Positions 9,670-19,103 of a stretch of DNA of 64,000 nucleotides are shown here, one piece after another. Both the position numbers and the translations under genes were made by a program. How positions within the stretch are numbered: the stretch's first letter is position 1; each line of letters begins with the position of its first letter. Source of the stretch: Peteryoungia desertarenae (GTDB lineage Bacteria; Pseudomonadota; Alphaproteobacteria; Rhizobiales; Rhizobiaceae); contig NZ_CP058350.1 in NCBI RefSeq assembly GCF_005860795.2, positions 622,001-686,000 on the forward strand, read 5' to 3'. A model generated the notes under the pieces. The model was not told the DNA's origin. It saw nothing but the letters and a program-made list of their open reading frames with translations, and did no database searches.

Positions 9670-11560
9670 GGCGACGACGCCCCGCACCTTGACCGAACGA
9701 GCTCCTCTCTTCAAAGAGAGCGGCCAGCTGCTCGGTCATGGCACCCGCCAGTTCATCGGCATCGACGATGGTGACGGCACGCTGGTAATAGCGCGTCACG
9801 TCATGGCCGATACCGATGGCCAGCAATTCCACCGGCGAGCGCGTCTCGATCTGCTCGATGACAGCACGCAGATGCCGCTCTAGGTAATTGCCGGGATTGA
9901 CCGACAATGTCGAGTCATCCACCGGCGCACCATCGGAAATCATCATCAGGATCTTGCGCTGTTCCCGCCGGGCGACGAGACGGTTATGCGCCCACATCAG
10001 CGCTTCACCGTCGATGTTTTCCTTCAACAGGCCTTCGCGCATCATCAGGCCGAGATTGCGCCGCGCACGCCGCCAGGGCGCATCGGCGGACTTGTAGACA
10101 ATGTGGCGCAGATCATTCAGGCGTCCAGGTGCCGGCGGCTTGCCGCCAGCGAGCCATTTCTCCCTCGACTGGCCGCCCTTCCAGGCCTTGGTGGTAAAGC
10201 CGAGGATCTCAACCTTGACGCCACAGCGTTCGAGCGTACGGGCGAGAATATCGGCGCAAGACGCGGCAACCGTGATCGGTCGACCACGCATCGAGCCGGA
10301 ATTGTCGATGACCAGCGTCACGACGGTATCGCGGAACTTGGTGTCCTTCTCCTTCTTGAAGGAGAGTGGCTGCATCGGATCGATGATCATGCGCGTCAGC
10401 CGCGCGGGGTCCAGATAACCTTCTTCAAGGTCGAAGTCCCAGGACCGGTTCTGCTGCGCCATCAGGCGGCGCTGGAGCCGGTTCGCCAAGCGCCCGACAG
10501 CACCCTGGAGGTGCGCAAGCTGCTTGTCCAGGAAAGCCCGTAGCCGGTCCAGTTCGGCCTCGTCACACAACTCTTCAGCCGTGATGATTTCATCGAATTC
10601 CTGGGTGAAGATACGGTAGTCGACCTTCTCGTTGAAATCGTCGAAGGGGCTCGCCGGGCGGCGCATCTCGCCGGGGGTCTCGCTGTCGTCATCGCCCTCG
10701 TCCGACATGTCTTCGTCAGACATCTCGGCACCGTCCATCTCACCGTCTTCAAGCTGCTCCTGAGAACTCTCGCTTTCCTCAGCGGGCGCTGATTCCTGTC
10801 CGGCTTCCTCTTCGGCGGTTTCCTGCTCCTGTTCACCGCTGCGAGGCTGCTCCTCGTCGGTTGTCTCGTCGTCGCTGCCCTCTTCCGGGTCCTCACCGAT
10901 ATCCTCGGCCATCTCCAGCGCGCTCAGCATATGGCGGATCTCGCGCGCAAAGGCGTTTTGATCATTCATTGTGGCTTCGAGGTTATCAAGGCTGTTGCCC
11001 GCCTTGTCCTCAATGAAGCCGCGCCACAGATCAAGCACCTTGCCTGCAGTCTCCGGTGGCTTTTCACCGGTCAGCTTCTCGCGCACAAGCATGGCAACCG
11101 CTTCCTGCAGCGGTGCATCCTCCTGGCGCGAGATCGTGCTGAAATTCGCTTTGGCATATTTCTCGGTGTTCATCGACCGGATGTTCGCTGCCATGCCGGG
11201 CATTCGCCTGGTCCCGATCGATTCAACCCGGGCCTGTTCAACGGCATCGAAAACCGAACGGGCATCGGCACCTTGCGGCGCCATCGATGCGTGGATCTTC
11301 TGGTCATGACAGGCAAGGCGCAGGGCCATACTGTCACCTAGCCCGCGAGTGACCGCCAGCTCATGGGCCGTTGGACGCTTTGAAAGCTCTGGCAAGCGGA
11401 CACGGTCGCCGGCGAGACCCGGACGTTCATTGGCGAAAACGACTTCCACTTCGCCATTGCCGGCCACCGCCCGGACGCAGCCGGTGATGGCGCGGCGCAT
11501 CGGTTCGGTATCGACCCCGCCACCCGGTTTGGCCCTCGAATTATCGCCGCGACCTGCCAT
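9662..11560 (-). CDS. cobT: aerobic cobaltochelatase subunit CobT
   Basis: The large subunit that, with CobS and CobN, inserts cobalt into hydrogenobyrinic acid a,c-diamide using ATP. The 632-residue protein has a long Glu/Asp-rich region at about residues 215-290 ([16 protein letters not shown] and following), then a C-terminal von Willebrand factor A domain whose MIDAS-type motif DNSGSMRG is around residues 420-427. It ends in a basic tail (AGRRRRA). The ATG is 12 bases from the end of cobS, and the same order occurs in other rhizobia. cobN is not in the window. Confidence 0.95.
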   Translation of the reverse strand: MAGRGDNSRAKPGGGVDTEPMRRAITGCVRAVAGNGEVEVVFANERPGLAGDRVRLPELSKRPTAHELAVTRGLGDSMALRLACHDQKIHASMAPQGADARSVFDAVEQARVESIGTRRMPGMAANIRSMNTEKYAKANFSTISRQEDAPLQEAVAMLVREKLTGEKPPETAGKVLDLWRGFIEDKAGNSLDNLEATMNDQNAFAREIRHMLSALEMAEDIGEDPEEGSDDETTDEEQPRSGEQEQETAEEEAGQESAPAEESESSQEQLEDGEMDGAEMSDEDMSDEGDDDSETPGEMRRPASPFDDFNEKVDYRIFTQEFDEIITAEELCDEAELDRLRAFLDKQLAHLQGAVGRLANRLQRRLMAQQNRSWDFDLEEGYLDPARLTRMIIDPMQPLSFKKEKDTKFRDTVVTLVIDNSGSMRGRPITVAASCADILARTLERCGVKVEILGFTTKAWKGGQSREKWLAGGKPPAPGRLNDLRHIVYKSADAPWRRARRNLGLMMREGLLKENIDGEALMWAHNRLVARREQRKILMMISDGAPVDDSTLSVNPGNYLERHLRAVIEQIETRSPVELLAIGIGHDVTRYYQRAVTIVDADELAGAMTEQLAALFEERSSFGQGAGRRRRA

Positions 11561-11572
11561 GCCTATCGGTCC

Positions 11573-12565
11573 TTATGCGCCAAGCACGATGTTGGCCGCA
11601 CTTTCCTTCAGTTCCACGCCAAAGGCGCGCTGGTATTGCTCAGCGACAAGCGTCCGTTCAAGCTCGTCGCACTTGTTCAGGAAGGTTGCGCGGAAGGCAA
11701 AGGCCACATCACCGAAGATCTCGGCATTCTCGGCCCAGGTGATGACGGTCCGAGGGCTCATGACGGTCGAAAGGTCGCCATTGACGAAGGCGGCGCGCGT
11801 CAGATCGGCAAGGCGCACCATGCGTGATACCGTATCGCGCCCCTCGGCGGTCGCGCCAAAGCTCTTGACCTTGGCCGAGACGATGTCGACTTCCTTGTCA
11901 TGCGGCAGGTAGTTGAGCGTGGTCACGATCGACCAGCGGTCCATCTGTGCCTGGTTGATCTGCTGCGTGCCGTGATAGAGGCCAGTCGTATCGCCGAGAC
12001 CGACCGTGTTGGCGGTCGCGAACAGGCGGAAGGCCGGATGCGGGCGGATGACGCGGCTTTGATCGAGCAATGTCAGGCGGCCCGAGCTTTCCAACACGCG
12101 CTGGATGACGAACATCACGTCCGGGCGGCCGGCATCATATTCATCAAAGACAAGCGCGACATTGTGCTGATAGGCCCAGGGCAGGATACCGTCCTTAAAT
12201 TCGGTAACCTGCTTGCCATCCTTCAAAACGATCGCGTCCTTGCCGACGAGATCAATACGGCTGACATGACTGTCGAGGTTGACACGTACGCAAGGCCAGT
12301 TCAGGCGGGCGGCCACCTGCTCGATATGGGTCGATTTGCCGGTTCCATGGAAGCCGGAGACCATGACACGACGGTTGTGAGCAAAGCCCGCCAGAATCGC
12401 AAGCGTCGTCTCACGGTCGAACAGATAATCGGGATCAAGATCCGGAACATAAGGATCGCCCTTCGAATAGGCTGGAACACGTATATCGGTGTCGATGCCG
12501 AATACCTCACGCACCGACACGGTCGTGTCGGGCAGATTGGCAATATCAAGGTCAATTTTGCTCAT
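11573..12565 (-). CDS. cobS: aerobic cobaltochelatase subunit CobS (AAA+ ATPase)
   Basis: AAA+ partner of CobT in the aerobic B12 pathway. From the start [13 protein letters not shown] (330 aa) the Walker A motif GFHGTGKST lies at about residues 67-75, and the Walker [14 protein letters not shown] at about 127-139; a sensor-1 asparagine is in [11 protein letters not shown]. The extra 12 residues upstream (to 12601) lack support, so I start at 12565. An N-terminal region precedes the ATPase core as in other CobS proteins. It is immediately upstream of cobT in the operon. Confidence 0.95.
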   Translation of the reverse strand: MSKIDLDIANLPDTTVSVREVFGIDTDIRVPAYSKGDPYVPDLDPDYLFDRETTLAILAGFAHNRRVMVSGFHGTGKSTHIEQVAARLNWPCVRVNLDSHVSRIDLVGKDAIVLKDGKQVTEFKDGILPWAYQHNVALVFDEYDAGRPDVMFVIQRVLESSGRLTLLDQSRVIRPHPAFRLFATANTVGLGDTTGLYHGTQQINQAQMDRWSIVTTLNYLPHDKEVDIVSAKVKSFGATAEGRDTVSRMVRLADLTRAAFVNGDLSTVMSPRTVITWAENAEIFGDVAFAFRATFLNKCDELERTLVAEQYQRAFGVELKESAANIVLGA

Positions 12566-12623
12566 TGTGTCTCCATGCCGGACGCCGCCGCCCGGCTGCA
12601 TAAGGATGCCGCTGATCTTCGGA

Positions 12624-13250
12624 TTAACAGAAACCAGCCTGCTTTAACAATTGGTAGGCCTGAATAACAGCGCGAAAACGCTCTTCCGATCCCCTGTCTC
12701 CGCCATTTGCGTCAGGATGGTGTTTTTTGACAAGCTCCTTGTAGCGCATCTTGATCTCCTGCGCGGTGGACTGCACCGTAAGTCCCAATGTATCCAGCGC
12801 TTTCGCCTCAAGTGTCTTGAGCTTCCGCTCGGTCGGCTGGTAACGCGAGGTCCCGCCGCGGCCCTGCTGCACGAAGCCGAAGGGATCCTTGATGCGCGCC
12901 TGTGACGCAGCAGAACCGGACCGGGCCGTCGAATGCAGAGGGCTTGCCTTGGCCGCCTTGTTGACGCCGACCGTCCAGGTTGGACGATGTCCGGTGATCG
13001 CTTCCTTCTGATAGCGTGCAATCTCTGTGTCGGACAGGCCGGAGAAATAATTATAGCCCTTGTTGTATTCCTTCACGTGCTCGAAGCAGAACATGAAAAA
13101 CTGCCCCTCGGCATGACGGCCAACAGGTGCGCGATGGGCGCCCGGCTTGTCGCAGCCGTCCCACTGACAGGTCGGAGTTGTTTTCTCGGGCTCCGCATCG
13201 CACTTGCGCCGGGTGCGGATCCGATCGAAGTATTTCGAGTCAAGTTTCAT
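12624..13250 (-). CDS. J-domain (DnaJ-like) molecular chaperone protein
   Basis: The 208-residue protein carries a J domain at its C-terminus, not the N-terminus: [31 protein letters not shown] with the HPD tripeptide that stimulates DnaK ATPase. Upstream is a region with a Cys pair (CQWDGCDK) and histidines ([30 protein letters not shown] stretch) that may bind zinc. This architecture is conserved in rhizobia next to cobS/cobT. Its clients are unknown. The ATG at 13250 ([16 protein letters not shown]) is chosen; the basic start is a typical conserved beginning. Confidence 0.85.
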   Translation of the reverse strand: MKLDSKYFDRIRTRRKCDAEPEKTTPTCQWDGCDKPGAHRAPVGRHAEGQFFMFCFEHVKEYNKGYNYFSGLSDTEIARYQKEAITGHRPTWTVGVNKAAKASPLHSTARSGSAASQARIKDPFGFVQQGRGGTSRYQPTERKLKTLEAKALDTLGLTVQSTAQEIKMRYKELVKKHHPDANGGDRGSEERFRAVIQAYQLLKQAGFC

Positions 13251-13366
13251 GCTGTGATTATGGGGCGCTGGCCAAGGGTCGACAAGAATTGACAAACAGG
13301 ATTGTTCGGCGCTTTGTGGGGCTTTTTCCAGAAGCAGGAAATCAGGATCAAGGTCAGGATAGAGGT

Positions 13367-13648
13367 ATGAGCGTCCGCGCCCGCATTGAAGCTACCCTTC
13401 GCGATCGGTTCAGCCCCGAAAGACTGATCGTCATCGACGAGAGCAGCCATCATGCCGGACATCAGCCCGACATCACCGGGACGGGTGAAACCCACATGCG
13501 GGTGCGCATCGTTGCAGGCGCATTCGAAGGCATGACGCGGCTCGCACGGCACCGGGCGGTTACCGAAGCCTTGAGGCCAGAACTCGACGCCGGCCTTCAT
13601 GCGCTGGCAATCGAGCCGGCAGCTCCCGGCGAACCAACCCGCTGGTGA
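13367..13648 (+). CDS. BolA family protein
   Basis: The 93-residue protein MSVRARIEATLRDRFSPERLIVIDESSHHAGH... matches the BolA/IbaG fold: an N-terminal helix, the variable loop, then TGETHMRVRIVAGAFEGMTRLARHRAV with the RHR(A/M)V helix. The histidine of the H-x-x-H loop SSHHAGH is present. BolA proteins pair with monothiol glutaredoxins in Fe-S and iron-signalling chemistry. The ATG at 13367 has a ribosome site AGAGG immediately upstream. It is divergent from the J-domain gene and convergent with the CorC-type gene. Confidence 0.93.
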   Translation: MSVRARIEATLRDRFSPERLIVIDESSHHAGHQPDITGTGETHMRVRIVAGAFEGMTRLARHRAVTEALRPELDAGLHALAIEPAAPGEPTRW

Positions 13649-14953
13649 TCAGGACTCGGTCGTCGCAGGTTCGACGGGGCGGATGCGCAGCTTGGTGATG
13701 CGGTTCTTCTCCCGCTTCATCACGATGAACCGCTTGCCGTAGAAGGTGAAGGCCTGACGTTCCTCCGGGATGCTCTTTGATTCGTGGATGACAAGCCCGG
13801 CAATGGTGGTCGCTTCTTCATCAGGAAGCTGCCAGTCCATGGCACGATTGAGGTCGCGAATCGGAACACCGCCATCCACCACAATCGACCCATCGCTGTC
13901 CTGACGCACACCCTGCATTTCCAGGTCATGCTCATCGGCAATATCGCCAACGATTTCTTCCAGGATATCCTCGAGCGTCACGACGCCCTGCACTTCACCA
14001 TATTCATCGACAACCACGGCAAAATGGCTCTTGCGACGCAGGAAGGCGTTGAGCTGATCTTTCAGGTTGGTGGTATCCGGTACGAACCAGGGCTTCTGGG
14101 CGATCTTCACAATATCCAGATCCTTGGGCTCGACATTTGGCTCGGCCAGCGCCCGGGTCAGATCCTTGGCATGGACGACACCGATAATGTTGTCGGTCGA
14201 GCCCCGCCAGACCGGCATGCGGGTATAGGGGCTTTCGAGAATGTTGCGGATGACGACTTCCGGCGGATCGTCGGCATTGACGGCGCGCATGGCCGTCCGG
14301 TGGATCATGATGTCGGAGACTTCAAGTTCGCCAAGGTCGAGCACGCCGCCGAGCCGGTCGCGGTCGGCCTTCACCACCGCACCCTCGCGATGCAGCAAAG
14401 CCACGGCACCACGCAACTCTTCGTGGCCGGAAAGCATGGATGCCTCGCCCGAAATCGAAACACCGAAAGCGCCGAGCAGTTTGCGCACGATCCAGTTGAC
14501 AGCGCTGGAAAGCGGGCCGACCAGAAGCACGAAAGGCCGAACGAAAGGCGCAACGAAGAGAGCAAAGCGCTCGGGCGCCGAAATCGCCCAACTCTTCGGC
14601 AGGACCTCGGAAAACACGACGAGCAGGGCCGTCATCAAGAGTGTCGCAACAGCAACGCCGGAATCGCCGAACAGGCCGAGAAACAGGCTGGTGGTCAGCG
14701 CCGAGGCCAGGATGTTGACGAGATTGTTGCCGATCAGCAAGGCGCCGATCAGGCGATCACGGCGCTCGATCAGGAAGTTGACGAGCGTGGCGCGCTTGTC
14801 GCCGTTCATCTCAAGCGTGTGCATGCGCGCCCGTGACGTCGCGGTCAAAGCCGTTTCCGACCCGGAAAAGAAGCCGGACAGGATGATGAGCAGCAGGATC
14901 GCCAGGAGCGTCAGCCAGTATTCGGCAAGGGTCGCAATCAGGCTTTCCATCAT
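13649..14953 (-). CDS. hemolysin family / CNNM-CorC transporter (DUF21, CBS, CorC_HlyC)
   Basis: A 434-residue inner-membrane protein. The N-terminal DUF21 region (residues ~1-190) has four hydrophobic segments with the FSGSETALTATSRARMH signature. A pair of CBS domains follows around 205-330 (VSDIMIHRTAM, YTRMPVWRGSTDNIIGVVHAKDL, VVDEYGEVQGVVTLEDILEEIVGDI) and a C-terminal CorC_HlyC domain ends the protein. Members are CNNM-type divalent-cation (Mg2+ or Co2+) transport proteins; the name hemolysin is historical. It overlaps aroB by 4 bases (ATGA), so it is the third gene of the aroK-aroB operon. Confidence 0.9.
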   Translation of the reverse strand: MMESLIATLAEYWLTLLAILLLIILSGFFSGSETALTATSRARMHTLEMNGDKRATLVNFLIERRDRLIGALLIGNNLVNILASALTTSLFLGLFGDSGVAVATLLMTALLVVFSEVLPKSWAISAPERFALFVAPFVRPFVLLVGPLSSAVNWIVRKLLGAFGVSISGEASMLSGHEELRGAVALLHREGAVVKADRDRLGGVLDLGELEVSDIMIHRTAMRAVNADDPPEVVIRNILESPYTRMPVWRGSTDNIIGVVHAKDLTRALAEPNVEPKDLDIVKIAQKPWFVPDTTNLKDQLNAFLRRKSHFAVVVDEYGEVQGVVTLEDILEEIVGDIADEHDLEMQGVRQDSDGSIVVDGGVPIRDLNRAMDWQLPDEEATTIAGLVIHESKSIPEERQAFTFYGKRFIVMKREKNRITKLRIRPVEPATTES

Positions 14954-16077
14954 ACCACTCTCATTTCTTCCAGGAAGCGATGGACTTCGGATACAGGAAC
15001 ATCATCGGCGACAAAAGACTGGCCAAGATCCCGTGTCAGGATGAATGTCAGCTTGCCCCCTTTGACCTTCTTGTCCTGCGCGATCGCCGCCATCAATGCA
15101 TCGGTCGGCGCGAGTTCGCCCGGGATCTCGCTCATCCGAGTTGGCAGACCGACAGCCTTGAGATGCCGCTCGACGCGATCGGCAAGATCCGGGCTTGCGA
15201 GATTGAGACGGGCGGAAAAGCGGTGGGCCAGAACCATCCCGATGGAGACGCCTTCTCCGTGAACCAGGCGGCTGCTGTCATATTCGGTAACCGCTTCCAG
15301 CGCATGACCGAAGGTGTGGCCAAGGTTCAAGAGGGCTCGGCGACCGTTCTCCCGTTCATCGGCGACGACCACGTCTGCCTTAGCCTGACAGCTCTGGGCA
15401 ATGGCCTCGATACGGGCCGGCCCACCGGCGAAAACGTCCTGCCAGTTCCTCTCCAGCCATTCAAAGAAGTCCGGCTTGTCGATCAGGCCGTATTTCGCCA
15501 CCTCGGCATAGCCGGCTCGAAATTCGCGCTCGCTCAGCGTATTGAGGATGTCCGTGTCGGCAATCACCAGATCCGGCTGATTGAAAACACCGACAAGGTT
15601 TTTGCCGTGGCGGGTATTGATGCCCGTCTTTCCACCGACGGAGGAATCGACCTGGGATAAAAGAGACGTCGGGATCTGCACGAAGCGCACGCCTCTCCGC
15701 ACGATGCCTGCGGCAAAGCCGGTAAGATCGCCGATCACACCGCCACCCAGCGCAATCACCGCATCATTGCGCTCGATACGGGCTTCCAGAAGCACGTCGC
15801 AGACTTCGGTCAGGCTTTCAAAACTCTTTGTCTTCTCGCCTGCCGGCAGGGTTACGGAAACAGCTTCGATGCCGTCTGTCTGGAGGCTGTCCATCAGCCC
15901 ATCCAGATAAAGCGCACCAACATTCGCGTCGGTCACGATGGCCGCCCGGCGCCCCTTGATGCGGGTCGAGATTTCCCCGCCAGCCTTGGCGATGAGGCCT
16001 GGTCCGATCAGAATGTCATAGGCACGCTCGCCCAGCGGTACGTGGACGATGCGCTCCGCAGTTTCCGATTTACTCAT
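14950..16077 (-). CDS. aroB: 3-dehydroquinate synthase
   Basis: Second step of the shikimate pathway: converts DAHP to 3-dehydroquinate with NAD+ and a divalent metal. The 375-residue protein shows the dinucleotide-binding region AVIALGGGVIGDLTGFAAG and RFVQIPTSLLSQVDSSVGGKTGIN, the catalytic block of the family, and NLGHTFGHALE, where histidines bind the metal. Length is normal. It overlaps both neighbours by 4 bases: aroK upstream and the CorC-type gene downstream. Confidence 0.97.
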   Translation of the reverse strand: MSKSETAERIVHVPLGERAYDILIGPGLIAKAGGEISTRIKGRRAAIVTDANVGALYLDGLMDSLQTDGIEAVSVTLPAGEKTKSFESLTEVCDVLLEARIERNDAVIALGGGVIGDLTGFAAGIVRRGVRFVQIPTSLLSQVDSSVGGKTGINTRHGKNLVGVFNQPDLVIADTDILNTLSEREFRAGYAEVAKYGLIDKPDFFEWLERNWQDVFAGGPARIEAIAQSCQAKADVVVADERENGRRALLNLGHTFGHALEAVTEYDSSRLVHGEGVSIGMVLAHRFSARLNLASPDLADRVERHLKAVGLPTRMSEIPGELAPTDALMAAIAQDKKVKGGKLTFILTRDLGQSFVADDVPVSEVHRFLEEMRVV

Positions 16078-16664
16078 TTGGGTTTACCCTTGTCACAGTA
16101 ATCGATGATTGCCTCAAGCACTTCGTCGACAATCACATCCTTGCGGACATCGCGGGACTGGACAGTCAAATCCGCCTCCGCATAAACCGGGTAGCGACGA
16201 TCCATGAGGTCCTGCAACGTCTGCTTCGGGTTTTCAGTCTTCAGAAGCGGTCGATGGTCGCGCTTGTTGACCCGCTCCCACAAAACATCCAGATCCGCCT
16301 TGAGCCAGATGGACAGGCCGGCGGACTTGATGTGATGTCGACTGTTGTCGTTGATGAAAGCCCCCCCGCCGGTCGAAATGACCCTCGGGCCACCCCGCAT
16401 CAGTCGCTTTATCACCCGTGTCTCAAGTGCGCGAAACTCGTTTTCGCCATAGGCCGCAAACAATTCGGTGATTGTCATGCGCGAAACGCGTTCGATTTCA
16501 TGATCGGTATCAATGAATGGCAGACCCAGTTGCGTGGCCACCATACGGCCAATCGCCGACTTGCCGGCCCCCATGAGCCCAACAAATACAAGATTTCGAC
16601 GTCCGAGTGCCGTCCGGGCGCGCTGGCCAAGAGTCGGCTCTGCGGTAAGAAGGATGTCTGTCAT
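16074..16664 (-). CDS. aroK: shikimate kinase
   Basis: ATP-dependent 3-phosphorylation of shikimate. The protein contains the P-loop GLMGAGKSAIGR, the shikimate-binding DTDHEIE motif (GLPFIDTDHEIERVS), the RALE motif (FRALETRVIKRL) and the ISTGGGAF strand. I start at the ATG at 16664 (MTDILL, 196 aa); a GTG four codons upstream (16676) is an alternative. The gene is first in the aroK-aroB-corC operon, with an ATGA overlap to aroB, and is divergent from the small membrane protein gene and xerD. Confidence 0.96.
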   Translation of the reverse strand: MTDILLTAEPTLGQRARTALGRRNLVFVGLMGAGKSAIGRMVATQLGLPFIDTDHEIERVSRMTITELFAAYGENEFRALETRVIKRLMRGGPRVISTGGGAFINDNSRHHIKSAGLSIWLKADLDVLWERVNKRDHRPLLKTENPKQTLQDLMDRRYPVYAEADLTVQSRDVRKDVIVDEVLEAIIDYCDKGKPK

Positions 16665-16810
16665 CAGCCCGTTCACTACTGTTTAAGGAACGGTATTGAC
16701 AAATGCAGGCCAAGCGTCAAGCCGTTGCGCGAAATCAGGCTGGCCCCCACGAGCACTTGCAAGCCGTCGGAAGCCTATACATATCTTGGATTGACCGGCA
16801 GAGGACCGAG

Positions 16811-16966
16811 ATGCCTACACTGTTCCGCTTTCTCTTCATCTGCGCGACGATCGCCGGGATCATTTATGGCGCCATGTGGTCGCTGGTGACATTCGTTGAA
16901 CCAAGGGAACGGGAAGCCACAATCCGCATTCCTTCGGAACGCATAAATCCGCCCGCTGCAGAATGA
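16811..16966 (+). CDS. small single-pass membrane protein, unknown
   Basis: A 51-residue protein, [20 protein letters not shown] followed by [21 protein letters not shown]... One N-terminal hydrophobic helix (residues ~5-30) is followed by a short acidic/basic cytoplasmic or periplasmic tail. Small proteins of this kind precede xerD in several rhizobia and are sometimes misnamed histidine kinase; nothing here supports that. It lies 13 bases before xerD, so probably shares its transcript. Confidence 0.65.
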   Translation: MPTLFRFLFICATIAGIIYGAMWSLVTFVEPREREATIRIPSERINPPAAE

Positions 16967-16979
16967 ACGGGAAGACCCA

Positions 16980-17921
16980 TTGTCCAGCTTTGCTCACGCC
17001 CGTATCGAAGCCTTCCTGGAAATGATGAGCGCCGAGCGCGGCGCAGCAGCCAATACACTCGCATCTTACGAACGCGATCTCGACGACCTGTCGGATTTCC
17101 TGTCAGGCCGCTCCGTATCCATAGACAGCGCAATGCGTGAGGACTTATCCGCCTATCTGGTCGATCTCAATCGCCGCGGCTTCCAGGCCACCTCGCAGGC
17201 AAGACGCTTGTCCGCGATGCGACAGTTCTACAAATTCCTCTATGCAGAAGGCCTGCGGACGGACGATCCAACTGCCATCCTGGATGCTCCGAAGAAGGCA
17301 AGATCCCTACCAAAGACACTGAGCGTCAGCGATGTTGACAGGATGCTGGCCCTTGCCGAGCAAGAGGCCGAGGCCGATGAGCCTGACAGGTTCATAAGGC
17401 TGCGGCGGCTGCTTCTCGTCGAACTGCTCTATGCGACCGGCATGCGCGTCAGCGAACTCGTCTCGCTTCCTGCAAAGGTCCTGAGCCAGGAGGGTCGTTT
17501 TCTCATCGTGCGCGGCAAGGGCAACAAGGAACGTCTTGTTCCCCTTTCGCGTTCAGCGCTGAACGCCATGGCACGCTACGCGAAGGCCCGAGCGGCAATA
17601 CCCGGTTATGAGGAAAGTCCGTGGCTTTTCCCGGCGTCCAGCAAGGAAGGCTATCTGGCAAGGCAGGTCTTTGCGCGGGAATTGAAGTATCTTGCCATAA
17701 GGGCGGGATTATCGGCGGCTGCAGTCTCTCCCCATGTGCTGCGCCACGCCTTTGCCAGCCACTTGCTTGGCAATGGTGCTGACCTTCGCGTGGTTCAGGA
17801 ACTGCTGGGCCATAGCGATATCTCGACCACGCAAATCTATACCCATGTGCTGGATGAAAGGCTGCAGGAACTCGTCTATACGCATCACCCCCTTGCAAAA
17901 CAGGGCAAAAACCACGATTAG
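16980..17921 (+). CDS. xerD: site-specific tyrosine recombinase XerD
   Basis: Partner of XerC in resolving chromosome dimers at dif. The 313-residue protein has an N-terminal SAM-like core-binding domain (residues 1-~95; ALRHxF-type motifs follow) and a C-terminal catalytic domain. Visible catalytic positions are R in TGMRVSEL, the HxxR of [13 protein letters not shown] in [15 protein letters not shown], and the tyrosine nucleophile in the IYTHV segment. The start is a TTG at 16980 with GGGAAG upstream; no in-frame ATG precedes it before the neighbouring gene ends. It could be XerC, but the pairing with aroK is the usual rhizobial xerD location. Confidence 0.9.
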   Translation: MSSFAHARIEAFLEMMSAERGAAANTLASYERDLDDLSDFLSGRSVSIDSAMREDLSAYLVDLNRRGFQATSQARRLSAMRQFYKFLYAEGLRTDDPTAILDAPKKARSLPKTLSVSDVDRMLALAEQEAEADEPDRFIRLRRLLLVELLYATGMRVSELVSLPAKVLSQEGRFLIVRGKGNKERLVPLSRSALNAMARYAKARAAIPGYEESPWLFPASSKEGYLARQVFARELKYLAIRAGLSAAAVSPHVLRHAFASHLLGNGADLRVVQELLGHSDISTTQIYTHVLDERLQELVYTHHPLAKQGKNHD

Positions 17922-17985
17922 GACCGGCAACGCCGGTACCTGACGGCAGACAAGCGCCCAGGGCAACACGATCGGAACCGACTTC

Positions 17986-18939
17986 ATGCATAATTATCTC
18001 GACTTCGAAAAGCCAATCTCAGACCTCGAAGCTAAGATCCGCGAACTGAAGAAGCTGGCGGAAGAAGATGAAAGCATCGACACTTCGGAAGAGATCACCC
18101 GGCTGGAGGCCCGCGTCCAGGAGGCCATGGTCGAGATCTATTCAAAGCTCAACGCCTGGCAGAAGACCCAGGTGGCGCGCCATCCGCAGCGACCGCACTT
18201 CGTGGATTACGCCGCGCGTCTGTTTACGGACTTCACACCCCTCGCCGGTGACCGGAAGTTTGCAGAAGATGCTGCCATCCAGGCCGGGCTCGGTCGCTTC
18301 CGGGGTCAGCCTGTAGCCATTATCGGCCAGGAAAAGGGCAACGACACCAAGTCACGCCTCAAGCACAATTTCGGCAGCCCGCGCCCGGAAGGCTACCGCA
18401 AGGCTATCCGCATCATGGAAATGGCTGACCGTTTCGGTTTGCCGGTCATCTCATTGATCGATACGGCTGGCGCCTATCCCGGCGTTGGCGCCGAAGAACG
18501 TGGTCAGGCCGAAGCCATTGCGCGCTCGACTGAAACCTGCCTCGGCCTCAAGGTACCGATGATCTCTGTCGTGATCGGTGAAGGCGGCTCCGGCGGCGCT
18601 ATCGCGATTGCAACGGGCAACCGCGTCTACATGCTGGAACACGCAATCTATTCGGTGATCTCGCCGGAAGGGGCCGCTTCAATCCTGTGGCGCGATTCTA
18701 CCCGCGCAAAGGAAGCGGCGACCAACATGCGCATAACAGCTGACGACCTGAAGGGTCTTGGCATCATTGACGCCATCATTCCGGAACCTGTCGGCGGGGC
18801 GCATCGCGCGCCGGAGCGTGTAATTGATGCAACGGGTGAAGTGATTGCCGCGGCCCTTGCCGAACTTTCACCACAACCAGGCGACAAGCTTCGTGCGGAT
18901 CGTCGCCAGAAGTTCCTGGATATCGGGCGCAATCTTTGA
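17986..18939 (+). CDS. accA: acetyl-CoA carboxylase carboxyltransferase subunit alpha
   Basis: One of the two carboxyltransferase subunits that make malonyl-CoA for fatty acid synthesis. The 317-residue protein starts [27 protein letters not shown] with the coiled-coil N-terminus of the family, then the crotonase-like core: [49 protein letters not shown], and [12 protein letters not shown] as the oxyanion-hole segment. Length is normal. It follows xerD by 64 bases and is probably transcribed with it or from its own promoter. accD is not in the window. Confidence 0.97.
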   Translation: MHNYLDFEKPISDLEAKIRELKKLAEEDESIDTSEEITRLEARVQEAMVEIYSKLNAWQKTQVARHPQRPHFVDYAARLFTDFTPLAGDRKFAEDAAIQAGLGRFRGQPVAIIGQEKGNDTKSRLKHNFGSPRPEGYRKAIRIMEMADRFGLPVISLIDTAGAYPGVGAEERGQAEAIARSTETCLGLKVPMISVVIGEGGSGGAIAIATGNRVYMLEHAIYSVISPEGAASILWRDSTRAKEAATNMRITADDLKGLGIIDAIIPEPVGGAHRAPERVIDATGEVIAAALAELSPQPGDKLRADRRQKFLDIGRNL

Positions 18940-18966
18940 GGCTGAGCTCGTTTTCACGCATCCTCG

Positions 18967-18990
18967 CAAGATGTTGATCGCAACATCTTG
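18967..18990 (+). terminator. 10-bp perfect hairpin after accA
   Basis: CAAGATGTTG (18967-18976) and CAACATCTTG (18981-18990) form a perfect stem with a 4-base loop, 28 bases after the accA stop. There is no T-run, so it may be a weak terminator or an operator-like dyad. Confidence 0.45.
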
Positions 18991-19103
18991 ATTGACTGGA
19001 TCGACAGGCATTTGGTTTATGATTTGTGAAGAAAGCGATCCTAGACTAGAAGGGCTGGGTCCTAATGGGCCTGTTGTTCTCTTCAGTGAAAGAACCGAAT
19101 TGC

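Noticed and set aside
12566..12623. Cobalamin riboswitch before the cobS-cobT genes
   Set aside because: The cobS upstream gap is only 58 bases and has no B12-box-like sequence.
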